From the NCBI GenBank assembly GCA_044227705.1, contig JBGAWE010000080.1, positions 1-17,606 of the forward strand: a stretch of DNA of 17,606 bases, read 5' to 3'. Below the pieces are notes generated by a model. The model was not told the origin of the DNA, did not search any database, and worked only from the letters and a program-made list of their open reading frames with translations. Of this stretch, positions 14,671 through 17,606 are shown in pieces. This stretch comes from JANOQP01 sp044227705. GTDB taxonomy: Bacteria; Bacteroidota; Bacteroidia; Chitinophagales; Saprospiraceae. Made by a program: the position numbers and the translations under genes. How positions within the stretch are numbered: the first letter of the stretch is position 1; each line of letters starts with the position of its first letter.

Positions 14671-14716
14671 GCTGGGTAGGTTTGCCCCGGTTTTTGGTTG
14701 GGCAAACATACCCAGC
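14671..14716. promoter_or_regulatory. 17-bp inverted repeat carrying opposed promoter -7 elements between the MBL gene and der
   Basis: GCTGGGTAGGTTTGCCC (14671-14687) and GGGCAAACATACCCAGC (14700-14716) are inverted copies with one mismatch and a 12-nt centre. The left arm contains TAGGTTTG (14677-14684, plus strand) and the right arm TATGTTTG (14710-14703, minus strand), both exact TAnnTTTG matches; the mismatch falls in the two free positions. Predicted leaders are about 70 nt to der and about 60 nt to the MBL TTG. TTG-like -33 candidates exist but are at non-ideal distance (24 bp for the plus side, 15 bp for the minus side). Confidence 0.6.
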
Positions 14717-14759
14717 CGGGCAGCTCAAAACCCGAAACCCAAAACTCGAAACTCAAAGA

Positions 14760-16064
14760 ATGGGAAATATCGTCGCCATAGTCGGCCGCCCCAATGTGGG
14801 CAAAAGCACCCTCTACAACCGTCTCGTCGGCTCCTTCGACGCCATCACCGACGACCAGTCGGGCGTCACCCGCGACCGCAAGTACGGCTACTGCGAGTGG
14901 AACGGGAAGCGCTTTTCCGTCATCGACACGGGGGGCTTTGTTCAAGGCTCCGACGACGTTTTCGAGTCGGCCATACGCACGCAGGTCAAGTTCGCCATCG
15001 AGGAGTCGGCGGCCATCATGTTCATGGTCGACACGCAGACCGGCATCACCGACCTCGACGAGGAGGTGGCCAAGATGCTCCGCCGGACGCGCAAGCCGGT
15101 CTTCCTCGTCGTCAACAAGGTCGACAGCGGCAAGCAGATGCTCGACGCGAACGAGTTCTACGGCCTCGGTTTCGAGAACACCTTTTTCGTCTCCTCGGTC
15201 AGCGGCAGCGGCACGGGCGACCTTCTCGACGCGGTGGCGGAAATCATGGAGAACGAGGAGCCTTTTGAAACAGAGCTTCCGAAATTCGCCATCGTCGGCC
15301 GCCCGAACGTGGGCAAGTCGAGCCTTGTCAACGCGCTCTTGGGCGAGGACCGGAACATCGTCACCGACATCGCCGGCACGACACGCGACCCCATACACAC
15401 CCACTACAACAAGTTCGGGAAGGAGTTCATCCTCATCGACACGGCCGGTCTGCGCAAGAAGACGAAGGTGAAGGAAGACCTCGAGTTCTACTCCGTCATG
15501 CGCGCGCTGCGGGTGGTAGAGGAGAGCGACGTCGTCATCCTCGTCATCGACGCGACGCAGGGCCTGGAGGCGCAAGACCTCAACATACTGCGCGTCGCCC
15601 AGCGGCGGCACAAGGGCATCGTCATCTTGATAAACAAATGGGATCTCGTCAAAAAGGAGACGAACACCGCACGCGACTACGAAAAGCACTTCCGGAAAAA
15701 GCTGGAGCCGTTCGACGACGTGCCCATCCTGTTCATCTCCGCGCTCGAAAAGCAGCGCATCCACCAGGCAGTCGAGTCGGCGATGGACGTTTGGGAGCGG
15801 CGGAAAATGCACATCTCCACCTCGACGCTCAACGACCTCATGCTCCCCATCATCGAGGCGACTCCGCCGACGAGCGTTAAAGGGCGGCAGGCGAAGATCA
15901 AGTACGTCATGCAGATCCCGAAGCACGCCTACCCGGCCTTCATCTTCTTCGTCAACAACCCCAACTACATCCGAGACACCTACAAGCAGTTCTTGGAGAA
16001 CCAGCTGCGGAAGCACTTCAACTTCAGCGGGGTGCCGATCGAGGTTTTTTGCCGGGAGAAATAA
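14760..16064 (+). CDS. der: Ribosome-assembly GTPase Der (EngA)
   Basis: The essential GTPase has two tandem G domains and helps large-subunit (50S) assembly in the cytoplasm. Length is 434 residues from ATG at 14760 (MGNIVAIVGRPNVGKSTLYN), normal for Der; a further upstream ATG in frame at 14682 would add 26 residues that overlap the promoter repeat and is rejected. Domain 1 has GRPNVGKS (9-16), DTGGF and VNKVD (about 117-121). Domain 2 has GRPNVGKSS (about 179-187), DTAGLRKK and INKWDL (about 290-295). The C-terminal KH-like domain (about 350-434) includes GRQAKIKYVMQIP and FVNNPNYIRDTYKQFLENQL and ends IEVFCREK. All motifs are intact. It probably has its own promoter in the shared spacer with the MBL gene. 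Confidence 0.99.
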   Translation: MGNIVAIVGRPNVGKSTLYNRLVGSFDAITDDQSGVTRDRKYGYCEWNGKRFSVIDTGGFVQGSDDVFESAIRTQVKFAIEESAAIMFMVDTQTGITDLDEEVAKMLRRTRKPVFLVVNKVDSGKQMLDANEFYGLGFENTFFVSSVSGSGTGDLLDAVAEIMENEEPFETELPKFAIVGRPNVGKSSLVNALLGEDRNIVTDIAGTTRDPIHTHYNKFGKEFILIDTAGLRKKTKVKEDLEFYSVMRALRVVEESDVVILVIDATQGLEAQDLNILRVAQRRHKGIVILINKWDLVKKETNTARDYEKHFRKKLEPFDDVPILFISALEKQRIHQAVESAMDVWERRKMHISTSTLNDLMLPIIEATPPTSVKGRQAKIKYVMQIPKHAYPAFIFFVNNPNYIRDTYKQFLENQLRKHFNFSGVPIEVFCREK

Positions 16065-16407
16065 CCGGTGCAAGGCGGATTCGAGTTTCAAATGCAACAG
16101 CCGCCGAGGTGGCCTTCCGTCGAGCACATAACTTGATGGGAGAGCGGAACCCGAGAGCCTTTCGCGGTCCGTTGTCGAGATTGTCTTTCAGTGCGGCCGT
16201 TATGTTCGGCCGATCGATTACAGGTATTTCAAGGCGAAGCCAAAAAGGGCAAGGAGCACTCGTTTCATCAGCCGGGGCGTTGCAAGCGGGAGGTGCTTAT
16301 CACGCAACAAATGTGAGAAAAGGCCACCCCTGTCGCTTGCCCATTTGGGTAGATTTTAGGCCAAAACCCACCCTTCGAAGCGGCTCCCGACGCCGCAATA
16401 GAGGCTT
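16065..16407. other. Convergent spacer between der and the PLP-enzyme gene, no gene seen
   Basis: A plus-strand frame crosses these 343 bases but reads as Arg/Ser-rich sequence with no recognisable domain and runs into the antisense of the next gene, so I call it non-coding. It holds one clear hairpin (16347-16373) and a loosely symmetric stretch bounded by ACATAAC (16126-16132) and GTTATGT (16199-16205). I see no intrinsic terminator for der. It may contain decayed or repeated sequence, which cannot be judged from one window. Confidence 0.5.
16347..16373 (-). terminator. Hairpin downstream of the PLP-enzyme gene, terminator-like without a T run
   Basis: Read on the minus strand, GGGTGGGTTTT pairs with AAAATCTACCC along all 11 positions if two G-U pairs are allowed, with the loop GGCCT. 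The wobble pairs form only on the minus-strand RNA, which fits a structure belonging to the leftward gene ending at 16408. No U tract follows, so it may protect the 3' end or pause transcription more than terminate it. Confidence 0.4.
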
Positions 16408-17412
16408 TCAAGCGGGCTTTTCTGCCTTGTTTTTCAAAAAGCCCTGGTCGGCCATCCAGCCGTCGTTGAAAATCTTGGAAACGTACTTCGACCCGTGGTC
16501 GGAAAGGAGGAGGACGACCACGTCGTCTGGTTTCAGCTCGGGGGCGATGAGGTCGAGGCAGGCCAGGCAGGCTCCGCTCGAATAGCCCGCGAGGATGCCC
16601 TCCGAGCGAGCAAGGTCGCGGGCTTTGAGGGCCGCGTCACGGTCAGTGACCTTCACAAAGCGGTCGATGAGGTCGAAGTCCATGTTGGCCGGGATGATGT
16701 TCTTGCCCGTTCCCTCGATGCGGTAGGGGTAGATCTCCTTTTCGTCGTAGATCCCCGTCTCGTGGTATTTTTTCAAAACCGACCCATACGCATCCACGCC
16801 GACGATGCGGACTGCGGGGTTCATCTCCTTAAGATAACGTCCGGTTCCACTGATGGTGCCGCCCGTGCTGGCACTGGCGAGGAGCCACGTGACGTGCCCC
16901 TCGGTCTGCTCCCAAATCTCCGGCCCCGTGCTCAAATAGTGCGCCTCGGCATTGGAGAGGTTGAAGTTTTGGTTGACGTAAAAGGCGCCCGGGATCTCGC
17001 GAGCCATCCTTTTCGCCATTTCGTAATAGGAGCCGGGGTCGTTCGGCGGTAGGCTGGCCTTGCACAAAATGACCTCGGCGCCAAGTGCGCGGAGGTTGTT
17101 GAGCTTATCCTCCGATGCCTTGTCGGTGACGGTGAGGACGCACTTGTAGCCCTTCACGGCGGCGGCCATGGCGAGCGAAAAGCCGGTGTTGCCGCTCGTC
17201 GCGTCGACGAGGGTGCCGCCGGGCCGCAGCTCTCCGGTGCGCTCGGCGTTCTCGATGATGTGCAGGGCGATGCGGTCTTTCGCGCTGTGGCCGGGGTTGA
17301 ACCCCTCCATCTTGGCCAAAACACGGCCCGGCAGGTGCGCGGCGACTCGCTGGAACTCAATGATGGGGGTCTTCCCGACCGTTTCGAGGATGTTCTGGCA
17401 GACCATGTGCAT
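16408..17412 (-). CDS. Cysteine synthase / cystathionine beta-synthase family PLP enzyme
   Basis: The 334-residue cytoplasmic fold-type II PLP enzyme probably makes a beta-replacement on serine or O-acetylserine (cysteine or cystathionine formation). Two starts are possible: ATG at 17412 or at 17406 (MVCQNILETVGKTPIIEF); the second fits the family start better. K45 in GFNPGHSAKDRIA is the likely Schiff-base lysine; most relatives have PGGSVKDR or similar, so His and Ala are substitutions next to it. TSGNTG (72-77) is the substrate-binding asparagine loop and STGGTISGTG (182-191) the phosphate-binding loop. GYSSGA (277-282) and the end SDHGSKYVSKIFNDGWM resemble the CBS catalytic core. There is no C-terminal CBS domain pair and no heme-binding N-terminus. 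The exact substrate is unresolved. It is convergent with der; no other sulfur gene is in view. Confidence 0.92.
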   Translation of the reverse strand: MHMVCQNILETVGKTPIIEFQRVAAHLPGRVLAKMEGFNPGHSAKDRIALHIIENAERTGELRPGGTLVDATSGNTGFSLAMAAAVKGYKCVLTVTDKASEDKLNNLRALGAEVILCKASLPPNDPGSYYEMAKRMAREIPGAFYVNQNFNLSNAEAHYLSTGPEIWEQTEGHVTWLLASASTGGTISGTGRYLKEMNPAVRIVGVDAYGSVLKKYHETGIYDEKEIYPYRIEGTGKNIIPANMDFDLIDRFVKVTDRDAALKARDLARSEGILAGYSSGACLACLDLIAPELKPDDVVVLLLSDHGSKYVSKIFNDGWMADQGFLKNKAEKPA

Positions 17413-17457
17413 GGGTGGCTTCGCGTTTTGATGCTGGATTTATTTCCCAAAAACGAT

Positions 17458-17478
17458 GCCCGGCCAAATACGCCGGGC
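17458..17478 (-). other. Small perfect hairpin upstream of the PLP-enzyme start
   Basis: GCCCGGC (17458-17464) and GCCGGGC (17472-17478) pair perfectly over a 7-nt loop, 46 bp before the ATG at 17412. It could lie in the mRNA leader or be an operator. The 194 bases from 17413 to the window end hold no other feature and no clear TAnnTTTG element for this gene. Confidence 0.3.
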
Positions 17479-17606
17479 AGAACCCGCCGGTTGCGGGGGG
17501 CCGAAAAGGGTCGGTCAACATTTGGCAGGGGAAGGCTCTAATTGCCCGAAGTGTGGGCATGAACCGGGCGTAAAACTACTCGGAACCGCCGCAAATCGAG
17601 GCGGGC

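Noticed and set aside
14682..14759. 26-residue N-terminal extension of Der
   Set aside because: It would start inside the promoter inverted repeat, and Der homologs begin directly before the first G domain.
14724..14760. Near-repeats CCCGAAACCCAAAACTCGAA before der as a direct-repeat operator
   Set aside because: Units are short and irregular A/C-rich leader sequence; no fixed period or symmetry.
14637..16127. Extension of the MBL gene to a 790-residue product
   Set aside because: The added 497 residues are antisense to the intact der gene and its promoter spacer; the MBL fold begins at the TTG at 14636.

Overview
The window looks like chromosomal DNA of a GC-rich member of the Bacteroidota, most likely a Saprospiria/Lewinella-type bacterium or a relative. 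The evidence is two secreted proteins with C-terminal type IX secretion sorting domains, several exported or lipoprotein genes, an OmpP1/FadL-like barrel, an archaeal/eukaryote-type ProS, and TAnnTTTG-type promoter elements instead of Shine-Dalgarno-led starts. The genus is inference. I see no tRNA, rRNA, CRISPR array, insertion sequence or phage gene.

Layout. The left edge holds the 5' end of proS on the minus strand. A divergent spacer follows, then four plus-strand genes for the cell envelope and secretome: a Tyr/Trp-rich then Arg/Ser/Glu-rich exported protein (697-2265), an OmpP1/FadL-family outer-membrane protein (2391-3881), a small putative lipoprotein (4070-4654) and a 1326-residue multidomain T9SS cargo protein with an N-terminal P-domain (4753-8733). 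Each of these four is followed by its own hairpin terminator, so they look like single-gene units, not an operon. A relatively AT-rich spacer with three DnaA-box-like 9-mers separates them from a membrane-anchored M23 peptidase (9068-10432). A 20-bp perfect inverted repeat acts as a shared terminator with the convergent lipoprotein gene 10510-11511.

The right half is mostly housekeeping: panB (pantothenate synthesis), a second T9SS cargo protein (12574-13656), an MBL-fold hydrolase on the minus strand (13755-14636), der (ribosome assembly GTPase, 14760-16064) and a cysteine synthase/CBS-like PLP enzyme on the minus strand (16408-17412).

There is no single obvious multigene system. The most interesting structures are regulatory: a 17-bp inverted repeat between the MBL gene and der whose two arms each carry a promoter -7 element, the DnaA-box-like cluster before the M23 gene, and an intrinsic terminator that ends 25 bp before the giant T9SS gene. 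At protein level, zinc-ligand substitutions in the M23 and MBL enzymes and the repetitive exported protein deserve a second look. All family calls rest on reading the sequence, with no database search.
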